Source: an uncultured Pseudomonadota bacterium
Lineage (GTDB): Bacteria > Myxococcota_A > UBA796 > JAFGLY01
NCBI GenBank assembly: GCA_937912125.1
Contig: CALDOK010000326.1
Coordinates: forward strand, 1-36,837
Direction of reading: 5' to 3'
Length of the DNA: 36,837 nt
Shown here piece after piece: positions 6,555 to 15,051 of this stretch (within the stretch, counting starts at the first letter, position 1; every line of letters starts with the position of its first letter). The notes below the pieces were generated by a model, which was not told the origin of the DNA, ran no database searches, and saw only the letters and a list, made by a program, of their open reading frames with translations. The translations under genes and the position numbers were made by a program.

Positions 6555-8320
6555 GCGCCATCCTGCGTCTCCTGCGGAGCTACGGTCTGCGCTATTGGGC
6601 TTGGTACCTGGGCGGACTGTGCTGCCTGGGCCTGACGAACTGGCTCGCGGTCAACATCCCCCTGGCGCTGGGCCGGGGCACCGACGCCCTGCGCCTGGGC
6701 GACAACGACGCGGTGCTGCGGGCAGCGCTGCTCATCGCGGCCATGGGCCTGGCGGTGATCGCGGCGCGCACGCTCTCCCGGGCCTTGATCTTCACGCCCG
6801 GCCGCAACATCGAGAACGATCTCCGCAACGACATCCTGGCCCATGTGCTCCGTCTCCGTCGAGACGAGCTGCGGGAACACGGGGCGGGAGATCTGGTCAG
6901 CCGCGCCTCGAACGACATCTCCCTGGTGCGCGCCCTGGTGGGCTACGGCTTGCTGCAGGTGTTCAACATCGCCATGGCCCTCGTGCTCGCTGGCCGCGCC
7001 ATGGTGGACCTCAGCCCCATCCTCACCGCGGCCTGCCTGGCGCCGGTGTTGGCTGCCACCCTGCTGTCCAGCGGTGCCATTCGCACCCTCTTTCCGCTGA
7101 CCCGGGTCGCGCAGGGGCAGCTCTCCACGCTATCGAACTTCGTGCTGTCCAGCCTTCAGGGCGTCGCCACGGTGCAAGCCTATGGGGCCGAGGAAGCCTT
7201 CGGACGCCGCATGGACGTCCACAACGCCAGCTATATGTCCACGATCCTGAAGGTCGCGACCCTGGCGGCCCTGGTCCAGCCCGTGCTGGCCTTCTCGGCC
7301 GGCGTGGCGCTGTACCTGCTGCTGTGGCTCGGCGCCCGGCAGGTGGACAGCGGCGCCGTCTCCATCGGCGATCTGGTGGCGCTGTCGGCCTTCCTCCTGT
7401 TCCTCCTGCCCTACCTGCGCTCCCTCGGCTGGCTCGTGGCCATCGTGCAGCGTGGGCGAGCCAGCCTCGAGCGCATCTTCGAGGTCCTGGATCTTCCACT
7501 CCCCTCCGACGTCGCCGACGCCGACGCCCTGCCGCTGGCTCCAGGCCCCATCGGCTTCCGGCTGGAGGGTATGAGCTTCACCTGGCCATCGGACGATCGG
7601 CCCTCACTGCAAGCTATCGACGCCCACATCGCCCCCGGCAGCATGGTGGGCATCTTCGGCCGCACTGGCTCGGGCAAGACCACGCTCCTCAACCTGCTGG
7701 CTCGCGTACACGACCCTGGGCGCGGTGAGGTGCTCCTCGAGGACAGCCAGGGCTCCCAGCACGAGCTGCTGGACGTGCCCCTCTCCGTCCTGCGGGCCCG
7801 AACCACGGTGGTGCCCCAGGTGCCATTCCTGTTCACCACCACCATCGCCGACAACATCTCCATGGCCCACGAGGCCAGCGCGGTCCGGGCGCCGGAAGCC
7901 GCTCGAGCGGCCGCCCTGGCGAGCGATCTCGAGCTCCTGCCCGAGGGCCTGGAGACCGTGGTGGGCGAGCGGGGCGTGACCCTCTCCGGGGGCCAGCGCC
8001 AGCGGGTGGCTTTGGCCAGAGGGTTCGCGCGGGACTTCGATCTCCTCCTGCTGGACGACGTGCTCAGCGCCGTGGACCACGACACGGAGCAGCGCCTGGT
8101 TCGAGCCATCCGGCGTCGCGCCTGCGGTGTAGGCGGCCAGCGCCCCACGGTGGTGGTGGTCTCCCACCGCCTGGGCGTGCTCTCCCACGCGGACCAGGTG
8201 CTGGTCTTGCATGAGGGCAGGCTGGTGGACAGCGGAGTCCACAGCGAGCTCATCGCCCGACCCGGGCCCTACCGTGACGCCTGGATCGTCCAGCAAGACA
8301 TCCAGCAGGTCGAGCCATGA
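6551..8320 (+). CDS. ABC exporter subunit 1 (fused membrane and ATPase domains, degenerate site)
   Basis: The 589-residue half-transporter has a six-helix membrane domain (about residues 1-320) and an ATPase domain. Walker A is GRTGSGKT (370-377), the signature is LSGGQ (478-482), Walker B is LLLLDD with Asp503 where the catalytic Glu normally sits, and the switch His is in VVVSHRL. The next gene encodes its partner. Asp for Glu marks the degenerate half of heterodimeric exporters such as BmrC or TM287; the substrate is unknown (drug, lipid or peptide). The start is unusual: the frame has no ATG, GTG or TTG before 6713, which would remove the first membrane helix. CTG at 6551 lies 5 bases after GGGAG and overlaps the upstream stop as CTGA, so I place the start there. 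Confidence 0.9.
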   Translation: MSAILRLLRSYGLRYWAWYLGGLCCLGLTNWLAVNIPLALGRGTDALRLGDNDAVLRAALLIAAMGLAVIAARTLSRALIFTPGRNIENDLRNDILAHVLRLRRDELREHGAGDLVSRASNDISLVRALVGYGLLQVFNIAMALVLAGRAMVDLSPILTAACLAPVLAATLLSSGAIRTLFPLTRVAQGQLSTLSNFVLSSLQGVATVQAYGAEEAFGRRMDVHNASYMSTILKVATLAALVQPVLAFSAGVALYLLLWLGARQVDSGAVSIGDLVALSAFLLFLLPYLRSLGWLVAIVQRGRASLERIFEVLDLPLPSDVADADALPLAPGPIGFRLEGMSFTWPSDDRPSLQAIDAHIAPGSMVGIFGRTGSGKTTLLNLLARVHDPGRGEVLLEDSQGSQHELLDVPLSVLRARTTVVPQVPFLFTTTIADNISMAHEASAVRAPEAARAAALASDLELLPEGLETVVGERGVTLSGGQRQRVALARGFARDFDLLLLDDVLSAVDHDTEQRLVRAIRRRACGVGGQRPTVVVVSHRLGVLSHADQVLVLHEGRLVDSGVHSELIARPGPYRDAWIVQQDIQQVEP

Positions 8321-10179
8321 GCCGCCCCTCGAGCACCAGCACGCCCCAGGCCGCGGGGCGCAGCAGCTTGAGCCTGCTGGGTACGCTGGCGCCCTTCGCC
8401 CGGCCCGATGCGCTGCTCTACCTGCTAGCCGTGGCCGCGACCCCTGTGGCTGCCGCCCTCTCGCTGGCACAACCAGCCCTGATCCGCCGCGCGCTGGACC
8501 ATCACGTCATCGGAGGAGAGCTGGCGGGGCTCACAGGGGTCCTCAGCTTGTACCTGGCCGCGGTGGTGGGTTGGCTACTGCTGGACGTAGGCAGCACCTT
8601 GTCCCTCGCCTACGCCGGCCAGCGCACCATCCTCCGGCTCCGCTCCGCCCTGTTCAGGCACGTAGTGGACCTTCCGCAGAGCTTCCACGACCGCCACGCC
8701 ACGGGAGGGCTGCTCACGCGCATCACCAGCGACGTCGAGTCGCTGGCCGAGACCATCACCTCACGGGTCGTGACCATCGGCATGGACATGCTGGTCATGG
8801 TCGGCGCCCTGGTGGCGATGCTGCTGCTGGACGCGCGCCTCACCCTGCTGCTCATGCTCCTGGCGCCTGTGCTCCTGCTGGTGGTGGAGCTCTGCCGCCG
8901 CCAGCTCCGCCGGCTGTACCTCGAGGTTCGGGCGGCGCTGTCCTCCTCGAACGCCACCATGGCCGAGTGCATCGACGGCCTCGAGGTGATCCAGCTCTTC
9001 CAGGCCGAGGACTCGAGCCTGGCGCGCTTCGCCCAGGGCAACGAGCGCTACCGCAAGGCCACGGTCGCCGCGAATGTCTGGGACGCGCTGATGTACGCCA
9101 CCGTCGACGGGGCCAGCGCCATCTGCACCGCCGTGCTGCTCTGGTACGCCGCCAGCGCCATGGGGATGGACGTGAGCATCGGCCTGCTCGTGGCCTTCCT
9201 GCAGTACCTGGATCGCCTGTTCCAGCCTCTCCGGGAGATCTCCTCGAAGGTCAGCGTCATCCAGCGAGCCTCAGCGGCCATGGAGCGAATCACGGACCTG
9301 CTCGAGCTACCGCCGCGCCCCCGCGGTGGGCTCTGTCACCAGCAAGCACCGCAGGGCAGCATCCGAGTCCGCGACCTGCACTTCTCCTACGGAGACGATC
9401 GGCCCGACATCCTGCACGGGATCCAGCTGGACGTGGAGCCCGGCGAGGTCGTCGCATTGGTGGGGCCCACAGGCTGCGGCAAGACCACCCTCACCCGCCT
9501 GATCACGGGTGCCTACGAGGGCTACCGCGGCTCCATCCAGCTGGACGGCAAGGAGCTGAGTGAGCTGGACCGCGCCAGCCTCCACGCCGCGGTGGTGCCG
9601 GTGCTGCAGGAGGTCCAGCTGTTTCCTGAGAGCATCGAGTTCAACATCGCCCTGGACCGGCCGTCGGCGGTGCGCCACAGCGACGGTCGAAGCGCTGGCG
9701 AGGCCGAAGCCGACGCGGCCCGGCAGGGCCTGGCCAGCGTGCGACGGGCGGCGACGCTGGCTCAGGCCCACGAGGTCATCCAGGCCCTCGAGGGGGGCTA
9801 CGAGCATCGCCTGGGGCACCACGGACAGGGGCTCTCCGTCGGCCAAGGGCAGCTGCTCGGCTTCGCACGCGCCCTGGTCCGTGACGCTCCCGTGGTGGTG
9901 CTCGACGAGGCCACAGCCAGCATCGACAGCATCACCGAGGCCTTGGTGCAGGAGGCCGTCTCCAGGCTGTTCGAGGAGCGCACGGTGCTGGTGGTCGCCC
10001 ACCGCCTGTCCACCATCACCCAGGCGGACCGCATCGCGGTGATGGAGGCGGGCAGGATCGTGGAGATCGGAACCCACGACCAGCTCCTGGCCGCAGAGGG
10101 GGCCTATGCCGAGCTCTACGCCAAGGGCTTCGGCGCCGCAGCGGCCGACGGCTCGGCCGACTCGATCCTGCAGGGCTGA
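8317..10179 (+). CDS. ABC exporter subunit 2 (fused membrane and ATPase domains, catalytic site)
   Basis: The 620-residue partner of the preceding subunit starts in an ATGA overlap with its stop, so the two are translated together. It has an N-terminal tail, six membrane helices, then Walker A GPTGCGKT (383-390), signature LSVGQ (506-510; the usual second Gly is Val), Walker B VVVLDE with catalytic Glu531, and VVAHRLSTI with the switch His. In heterodimeric exporters the degenerate ATP site combines the altered Walker B of one subunit with the altered signature of the other. That is exactly the pairing here (Asp503 of subunit 1 with LSVGQ of subunit 2), leaving one active site. The last 64 bases overlap the 3' end of the convergent molybdoenzyme gene. 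Confidence 0.92.
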   Translation: MSRPSSTSTPQAAGRSSLSLLGTLAPFARPDALLYLLAVAATPVAAALSLAQPALIRRALDHHVIGGELAGLTGVLSLYLAAVVGWLLLDVGSTLSLAYAGQRTILRLRSALFRHVVDLPQSFHDRHATGGLLTRITSDVESLAETITSRVVTIGMDMLVMVGALVAMLLLDARLTLLLMLLAPVLLLVVELCRRQLRRLYLEVRAALSSSNATMAECIDGLEVIQLFQAEDSSLARFAQGNERYRKATVAANVWDALMYATVDGASAICTAVLLWYAASAMGMDVSIGLLVAFLQYLDRLFQPLREISSKVSVIQRASAAMERITDLLELPPRPRGGLCHQQAPQGSIRVRDLHFSYGDDRPDILHGIQLDVEPGEVVALVGPTGCGKTTLTRLITGAYEGYRGSIQLDGKELSELDRASLHAAVVPVLQEVQLFPESIEFNIALDRPSAVRHSDGRSAGEAEADAARQGLASVRRAATLAQAHEVIQALEGGYEHRLGHHGQGLSVGQGQLLGFARALVRDAPVVVLDEATASIDSITEALVQEAVSRLFEERTVLVVAHRLSTITQADRIAVMEAGRIVEIGTHDQLLAAEGAYAELYAKGFGAAAADGSADSILQG

Positions 10180-12107
10180 CCATCGGTCCAGGCGGTGGCC
10201 GCCCAAGGATCCAGATGAGTGGGATCCACCAGGGCCATGGCGTCGGCCTCGAAGCCCATGGGCAGGTCCACGGCGTGGGGCGAGAGCTGTTCGTCGAGCA
10301 CCACCCGCGCCGCCGCGCTGCCGTGGGGAGTCACGACGCGCACCGCCAGGCCCTGAGGGAAGCCGGCGTTGGGATGCAGGCCCACCCCGGCGTCCTCCGC
10401 CCCAGGCTCACGATCCCAGGGGCCCTGAGCGGGGTCTCTGCGGGCGCTGGAGAGCAGGGCGAAGGGCCAAGCCCCACCTTGTTCAGCAGGAACGTGGCGC
10501 GCGAGGGCCTGGATCATGGGCTCTGGGCTGAGGTCCAGGCGGCCGTCGGGGTGGTGGACCATCCAGCGAGACCGGTCCACGGCGCCGCCATCGAAGCCCC
10601 TGGGCCGACCATCGGTGTGCGTGAGCTGCGGCTGCACGAGCCCGGCCAGGACGCCGGCGTCCATGCCCAGACCGGCGGCGGCGACGGCCAAGGCGTCGCG
10701 CTCACGCCGCGGGTGATCCATGGCGAACGCGCTCCCGGCTCCGCTGGGATCGCCAGCGGCGAGCAGCCCGGCGACGAGCTCCCAGGGCGGACGGCAGCCC
10801 GGGGGCTGCACCACCAGGCCCGAGCTCCACTGCAGCCAGTGCCGATCGCTGGCGTCGGAGCTGCAGAGCTCGGGCTCCTCGAAGAAGTGGGTGCTGGGCA
10901 ACACCCAGTGGGCCGCCAGCGCCGTGGCGTGGAGCTGCCGGTCGATGCAGACCAGGCGCTCGAGGCCTCCGGGCAACAGGCGCCCCCCGCCAGGCACGCT
11001 GCTGACCGGATCGCAGCCCACGCAGATCAGGACCTTCAGTCCGCGCCGCAGCGCCAGGGCCAAGCTCGAGTCGCAAAGCTCGGGCTGCGAGGCGTCCAGG
11101 GCACCACCGGGGTGGGCGTAAAGCCCTCCGGGCTCGAGCAGGTTGCTGGTCAGGGAGTGCAGCAGGAGCATGGCCCAAGCCGTGAGCGTGCTCCAGGGGG
11201 TGCCCAGGGCCTGGGGCGAGGCCAGGATGGCGGCGGTGGGTGCACGGGAGAAGCGCATCGCCTCGCCGGTGATGTCAGCGACGCTCAGGCCACAGAGCTC
11301 CGCTGCCCGTGCGGGCGACCATGGCTCGAGGGCCCTGGCCAGCGCATCCAGACCCCGGGTGCGCTCGCGCACATGCTGCTCATCCACCCAGCCCGAGCGG
11401 ATCATGGCGGAGGCCATGCCCAGCAGCAGGTACAGCTCGGTACCCGGACGGATGGAGAGATGGGTGCTGGCCCGGGCCGCCAGGCGTGATCGACGTGGGT
11501 CGGCCACGCAGAGTCGGAGCCGCCTGCGCCCCGCGGTGTCGAGACGACGCAGCAAGGCCTGGCCGGCATGCCCCGGCGCCCAGCCCTGGTCGAGCTGGTT
11601 GCCACCGAGCAGCATCAGGTGGTGGACCCTGGCCAGGTCGGTGCGTAGGTCCACAGCCCGCCCCAGCACGAGCCGCGAAGCTTGCCGCAGAGGCTGCAGC
11701 TCCCGGGCCCTGGGGGTGAACACGGACACGGACCCCAGGCGTTCCCGCAGGGCCGCGATGGTGCGAAGGAGCCGCTGGCTGTGCAGGGCGCTGCCCCCCA
11801 CCATCAGGCCAACCGACTGCCAGCCGTGCTGTCGGACGGAGGCCTGGATGGCCGCACCGACATCATCCAGGGCGAGCTCCCAGCTTGACACCACGAGCCC
11901 GCCTGCGCCGTCTGCCCTGAGGATCGATCTCTGCCGGTCGGCCCGGTTGATCCGATAAGGGGCGGCGCGACCATGGGCGCAGTCGAAGCCTCCGGACAAG
12001 GGATGCCCAGGATCGCCGTGTACGCGCTCGAGTCGGCCGGCCGCGGTGGTGGCCAGCACGCCACACAGGGACGAGCACCCGCGACACCAGCTTGTCAGTT
12101 CTGCCAT
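10116..12107 (-). CDS. Molybdopterin-dependent oxidoreductase, single subunit, substrate unknown
   Basis: The 663-residue protein belongs to the bis-MGD (MopB/DMSO-reductase) family. Its N-terminus holds a [4Fe-4S] site C8-x2-C11-x3-C15-x27-C43, as in formate dehydrogenases and assimilatory nitrate reductases. Later segments fit the family: LMLLGGNQ and ADPRRSRLAA in the middle, GCDPVSSVPG, LPSTHFFEE, and a C-terminal dinucleotide-binding-like domain (LHPNAGFPQGLAVRVV). No Tat signal is present, so it is probably cytoplasmic. Residues 90-190, where the metal ligand usually lies, contain no Cys or Sec, so the molybdenum would be bound by Ser, Asp or no side chain. ATG at 12107 follows GAGGGG by about 5 bases. 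The MobA-like gene lies 33 bases upstream; no electron-transfer subunit is adjacent. Confidence 0.82.
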   Translation of the reverse strand: MAELTSWCRGCSSLCGVLATTAAGRLERVHGDPGHPLSGGFDCAHGRAAPYRINRADRQRSILRADGAGGLVVSSWELALDDVGAAIQASVRQHGWQSVGLMVGGSALHSQRLLRTIAALRERLGSVSVFTPRARELQPLRQASRLVLGRAVDLRTDLARVHHLMLLGGNQLDQGWAPGHAGQALLRRLDTAGRRRLRLCVADPRRSRLAARASTHLSIRPGTELYLLLGMASAMIRSGWVDEQHVRERTRGLDALARALEPWSPARAAELCGLSVADITGEAMRFSRAPTAAILASPQALGTPWSTLTAWAMLLLHSLTSNLLEPGGLYAHPGGALDASQPELCDSSLALALRRGLKVLICVGCDPVSSVPGGGRLLPGGLERLVCIDRQLHATALAAHWVLPSTHFFEEPELCSSDASDRHWLQWSSGLVVQPPGCRPPWELVAGLLAAGDPSGAGSAFAMDHPRRERDALAVAAAGLGMDAGVLAGLVQPQLTHTDGRPRGFDGGAVDRSRWMVHHPDGRLDLSPEPMIQALARHVPAEQGGAWPFALLSSARRDPAQGPWDREPGAEDAGVGLHPNAGFPQGLAVRVVTPHGSAAARVVLDEQLSPHAVDLPMGFEADAMALVDPTHLDPWAATAWTDGQPCRIESAEPSAAAAPKPLA

Positions 12108-12140
12108 GGTGCCCCTCGGAGCCCAGGTGGAAGCTCCCCC

Positions 12141-12734
12141 CTATCGGGTCGTCCCGCGTCCATCACCCGGCAGCTCATCCTGGCGTAGCCCCGCTCGCAG
12201 CCACCGAGCCAGCTCCCGTGGGTGGTTCAGGTTCCACGTGACGCGGGGGTCGTCCACCGGCACCTCCCGAGCATCCCGCAGCAGCGTGCGCAGGCCCTCA
12301 GGCAAGCGGGCCACCCGCAGGCGTTCGATCTCCTGACAGCCCAGGAGCACCGGGTGTCCACGCCTGCCCTGGAAAGAGGGGACGGCGCTGCCGCCCGCCC
12401 TCAGCAACGCCTCGACCACCGCCACCGAGGGCGGAGGGACATCGGAGGGCTGGACCAGCACCGGGCCGCGCGGCAGGCGGGCCAGGGCGAGCCGCACGCT
12501 GTCCGCCTGAGTGCCGGTCCACCAGCGCGGAGCCTCCACGACCTCGACCTCCTCAGGCAGCCCGCGCACGACCAAGCCCGAGGCCCAGCCCACCACAACC
12601 ACCAACCGCTCCACATGCTGAAACAGCGCGTCGCACTGCAGCTCGAGGAGGCTGGAACCCCCGACCCGCAGCGCCCCCTTGGGGAAGCGCATCCGACAGG
12701 AGGCGCCCGCTGCGGGGATGACTGCTGCGACCAT
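12141..12734 (-). CDS. MobA/MocA-like nucleotidyltransferase (molybdenum cofactor)
   Basis: The 197-residue protein matches the NTP-transferase fold that attaches GMP or CMP to molybdopterin. It opens with VIPAAGASCRMRFPKGAL, the family's LAAGxSxRMGxPK nucleotide loop, has PSDVPPPS at the metal-binding Asp position, GHPVLLG near the substrate site and DPRVTWNLNHPREL at the end, as in MocA-type enzymes. The family cannot be split into MobA or MocA by eye, but the partner gene downstream uses a bis-MGD type fold, which would need the GTP-using MobA activity. ATG at 12734 has GAGGT about 8 bases upstream; an upstream in-frame start at 12839 would cross into the divergent gene. It sits 33 bases before the oxidoreductase and shares a 98-base gap with the divergent Crp/Fnr gene. 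Confidence 0.78.
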   Translation of the reverse strand: MVAAVIPAAGASCRMRFPKGALRVGGSSLLELQCDALFQHVERLVVVVGWASGLVVRGLPEEVEVVEAPRWWTGTQADSVRLALARLPRGPVLVQPSDVPPPSVAVVEALLRAGGSAVPSFQGRRGHPVLLGCQEIERLRVARLPEGLRTLLRDAREVPVDDPRVTWNLNHPRELARWLRAGLRQDELPGDGRGTTR

Positions 12735-12832
12735 CTGTTGACCTCTGTGTCTGGAGCATATATTCCATGCCTGCGCAGCCACGCTCCCCGGCGCGCAGGC
12801 CGCTCCTCCTCCAGTTGCGACGAAAGGCCCAG
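12735..12832. promoter_or_regulatory. Divergent promoter region with AT-rich core
   Basis: The 98 bases separate the MobA-like gene (minus) from the Crp/Fnr gene (plus). On the plus strand TTGACC (12738-12743) precedes TATATT (12759-12764) with a 15-base spacer, shorter than ideal. The AT-rich 12758-12764 segment could also serve the minus strand. No clear TTGAT-N4-ATCAA Fnr box is present. Confidence 0.35.
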
Positions 12833-13534
12833 ATGCCACGAGACAAGTCTTGGTTCTTCAAGCAGAATCCTTTCACATCCGGCCTGCCTTTGGCCGAGCG
12901 CGACCGGCTCGAGCGCGCCTCCGAAGAGCGTGACTTGCGCAAGCGGGAGAACCTCTGGCTCTCTGGTGATCCCGTCAGACACGTGCACCTCGTGCGTTCA
13001 GGGCTGCTCAAGACCAGCCGCGTCTCCGAGAGCGGGCACGAGCTCACGCTCCACCTGTTCCAGCGCAACGATCTGCTCGGCGAGACCGCGCTTGTGCTGC
13101 TGGACAAAGATCGCAAGCACCACGAGACCGTGTGCGAGACCCTGGACGAGTCCACGGTCTACGCCGTGCCCGCCGAGGCTTTCCTGCGCGCCATCCAGCT
13201 CCATCCCGATCTCGCGATGCTGGTCACGCGCCTGGTCGCCGACCGCCGCCGTGCCCTCGAGAAGCGCATCGACAGCCTGCTGTTCAAGACGGCCCACGCC
13301 CGCCTGGCATCCCTCTTCCTGGATCTCCAGGTCCGCTTCGGCGTGCGCGACTCGCGCGGCACGATCTTGAACCTCAAGCTCACCCATCGCGAGATGGCCA
13401 GCCTCATCGGGGCCTCGCGCGAGACCGTCAGCTTCGCCATCCTCGACCTGCGCAAGGACGAACTCATCCTCACCGAGGACAAGCGGGTCGTGCTTCTCGA
13501 CGAAGAGCGCCTGCAGGCCCTGGCGCGCAGCTGA
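12833..13534 (+). CDS. Crp/Fnr family transcription regulator
   Basis: The 233-residue protein has an N-terminal cyclic-nucleotide-binding-type beta barrel (about residues 15-125) and a C-terminal winged helix. The barrel shows the GxxxKTSRVSESGHELTLHLFQRNDLLGE pattern of the family in two parts, and the DNA-binding helix is LTHREMASLIGASRETVSF, close to the Fnr/Crp consensus with RETVS. It has a single Cys in the barrel (VCET) and no N-terminal Cys cluster, so it is not an oxygen-sensing [4Fe-4S] Fnr. Arg-Ser for cAMP phosphate binding is not evident, so the ligand is unknown. ATG at 12833 has AAAGG 5 bases upstream. Divergence from the molybdoenzyme genes suggests it controls them. Two exported-protein genes follow closely. 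Confidence 0.88.
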   Translation: MPRDKSWFFKQNPFTSGLPLAERDRLERASEERDLRKRENLWLSGDPVRHVHLVRSGLLKTSRVSESGHELTLHLFQRNDLLGETALVLLDKDRKHHETVCETLDESTVYAVPAEAFLRAIQLHPDLAMLVTRLVADRRRALEKRIDSLLFKTAHARLASLFLDLQVRFGVRDSRGTILNLKLTHREMASLIGASRETVSFAILDLRKDELILTEDKRVVLLDEERLQALARS

Positions 13535-13557
13535 GCGCCGGGCTCTCTCAGGCGACC

Positions 13558-14415
13558 GTGCACAGCCCGCTCCACGCGACCACGATCATCGGCTGCTTGA
13601 TCAGCGTCGGATGTGCTCACGCGCCCAGGGTCCCTGCGGACGGGGCCGAGATCGAGCAGGCCTACGTGTTCGAGCTCACCAACACCATCCAGACCACGCT
13701 GCTGGAGCTGGACGGTTCAGAGTACGCCACGCTCGGCGATCCGGTGGACCTCACCTGGACCGGCCAGGTGCGTCAGGCTCCGGTGCGGCGTTTTCGCGAC
13801 GGCTCCCAGGGCGACCGCGTGCGCTTCCTCGATGTGACCATGCGCCAGGGTGACGCCCCCCCGCAGCCCTCGGAGCTCTCCGGCTTGTCGGCGGAGCTGC
13901 GCGGCTTCCAGAACCGCGAGGTGCTGGCCATCGATCTGCTCGACGAGATCAGCGGCAAGGACCGCTGGGCCGACCTGATGCTCAGCCTCTGGCCGGCGCT
14001 CTCACCCCGCATCCCAGACCTCGAGCCTGGCCAGAGCGGACGTGAGCGCAGCAACCTGCCCTACATGCTGGAGAGCGGCATGGGGATGCCCGTCGTGCTG
14101 GATCTGGACTGGACCCTCAGCGGACCGGTGCCCTGTGGCTCCGCCAGCTGCTGGCAGCTCGACTACCATGGGCCGGTGCGGGGGCGAGGGCTGGATCGAG
14201 CCGAGCGCTGGCACGCGCGCTACCGCGTCTCGGGCCAGGCCCAGGGCACGCTGCTGCTCGCGGTGACCGACAACGCCATCATCGACAGCCGGCTGGAGCT
14301 GGAGCTGGAGCTGCTCACCACTTTCTCCGATCCCGCCACCCAGGCGCCCCGGGGCATGGTCCGCCAGGTCCAACACCAGCGAGCCCAGGTCCTCGACCGC
14401 CCGGAGGCACCGTGA
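13558..14415 (+). CDS. Probable exported lipoprotein, unknown function
   Basis: I do not recognise a family in this 285-residue protein. It starts with GTG at 13558, 24 bases after the Crp/Fnr stop, and has a short hydrophobic N-terminus (TTIIGCLISVGC, residues 8-19). Cys13 or Cys19 could be the lipid-modified residue, though the n-region lacks Lys or Arg, so export is likely rather than certain. The mature part alternates short beta-like segments (DPVDLTWTGQV, RVRFLDVTM, VVLDLDWTLSG, ARYRVSGQAQGTLLLAV, RLELELELLTTF), suggesting an all-beta domain. A Cys pair (VPCGSASCWQ) may form a disulfide. The stop overlaps the next start as GTGA, so the two are translationally coupled. Confidence 0.6.
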   Translation: MHSPLHATTIIGCLISVGCAHAPRVPADGAEIEQAYVFELTNTIQTTLLELDGSEYATLGDPVDLTWTGQVRQAPVRRFRDGSQGDRVRFLDVTMRQGDAPPQPSELSGLSAELRGFQNREVLAIDLLDEISGKDRWADLMLSLWPALSPRIPDLEPGQSGRERSNLPYMLESGMGMPVVLDLDWTLSGPVPCGSASCWQLDYHGPVRGRGLDRAERWHARYRVSGQAQGTLLLAVTDNAIIDSRLELELELLTTFSDPATQAPRGMVRQVQHQRAQVLDRPEAP

Positions 14416-14981
14416 TCCAAGCCGGCCTTCTGCTCCTCAGTGCCGCGGTCGCCGGACCTGTCGAGCTCGCCGATCACCAACCGCTCCCAGGCTACCTGCA
14501 GGCCACCGCGGTCCAGGCGGTCTTGCTCGAGGCCCTCGAGCCCGTGGCAGCCTGCTTCCCCCCGCCAGCCACCACGCCCACCTCCATCACGGTCGAGCTG
14601 ATTATCGATGGCGCCGGTGGGGTCACCCAGCTGCGCGCCAGCCTCGAGCCGCACCAGGCCACCGCCGCTGGCTGCACTGCACAGGCCCTCTGCTCGCTCG
14701 CCTTCCCAGCCCACGACGAGCCGTCCCAGCGCTGGAGCTTTGCCATCGCCCAGCGCGGCGGCCGGGCCTTCCTGCTGCCATCCCCGGCGCTCATCCCCCG
14801 CCGCGACCTGCCCCTCTTCCTGTACCTGCCGGTTCCCGCCGCCCCGGACCACCTGGCGTGGCTGCAGCGGGTGATCGGCCCGCAGGTCTACCCCCCACCG
14901 GGCCCTGAGCCCCTCCCCTCCTGCCAGGCCGCTGCCCAGGGCGCAGCCGGCATCTCGCCGACCGTCCAGCCCCACCCCTGA
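14412..14981 (+). CDS. Exported protein with an AgmX/PglI-C-terminal-like domain
   Basis: The 189-residue protein starts with GTG at 14412, with GGAGG 6 bases upstream. An N-terminal hydrophobic stretch (IQAGLLLLSAAVAG) looks like a signal peptide ending near residue 16. The body has the pattern of the AgmX/PglI C-terminal domain of myxobacteria: a helix with a Cys followed by Pro residues (PVAACFPPP), a strand pair (ITVELIIDGAGGVTQLRASL), a second Cys (GCTAQALCSLAFPA) and a strand (WSFAIAQ). In that family the Cys residues form a disulfide and the domain resembles a TonB-like unit. The tail is proline-rich. AgmX is linked to gliding and envelope spanning machinery, but a motility role here is only an inference. 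The domain call is by eye. Confidence 0.5.
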   Translation: MIQAGLLLLSAAVAGPVELADHQPLPGYLQATAVQAVLLEALEPVAACFPPPATTPTSITVELIIDGAGGVTQLRASLEPHQATAAGCTAQALCSLAFPAHDEPSQRWSFAIAQRGGRAFLLPSPALIPRRDLPLFLYLPVPAAPDHLAWLQRVIGPQVYPPPGPEPLPSCQAAAQGAAGISPTVQPHP

Positions 14982-15010
14982 GGTGGCTGGCCCAACAGGG
15001 CCGTGATCTC

Positions 15011-15019
15011 TGGTAGAAT
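15011..15019 (+). promoter_or_regulatory. Extended -10 promoter candidate for the large acidic protein
   Basis: TG-G-TAGAAT is an extended -10 element with no good -35 partner (CCCAAC at 14991-14996 is poor). Transcription would start near 15026, 26 bases before the ATG at 15052. A short GGCCC-AACA-GGGCC hairpin lies just upstream (14989-15002) but lacks a T-tract. Confidence 0.4.
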
Positions 15020-15051
15020 GCCGCGTCCCACCAACACAGGAACGTGGACGG

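Noticed and set aside
14989..15002. Hairpin GGCCC-AACA-GGGCC after the AgmX-like gene as a terminator
   Set aside because: The stem is only 5 bp and no T-run follows; it may still slow transcription but cannot be called a terminator.
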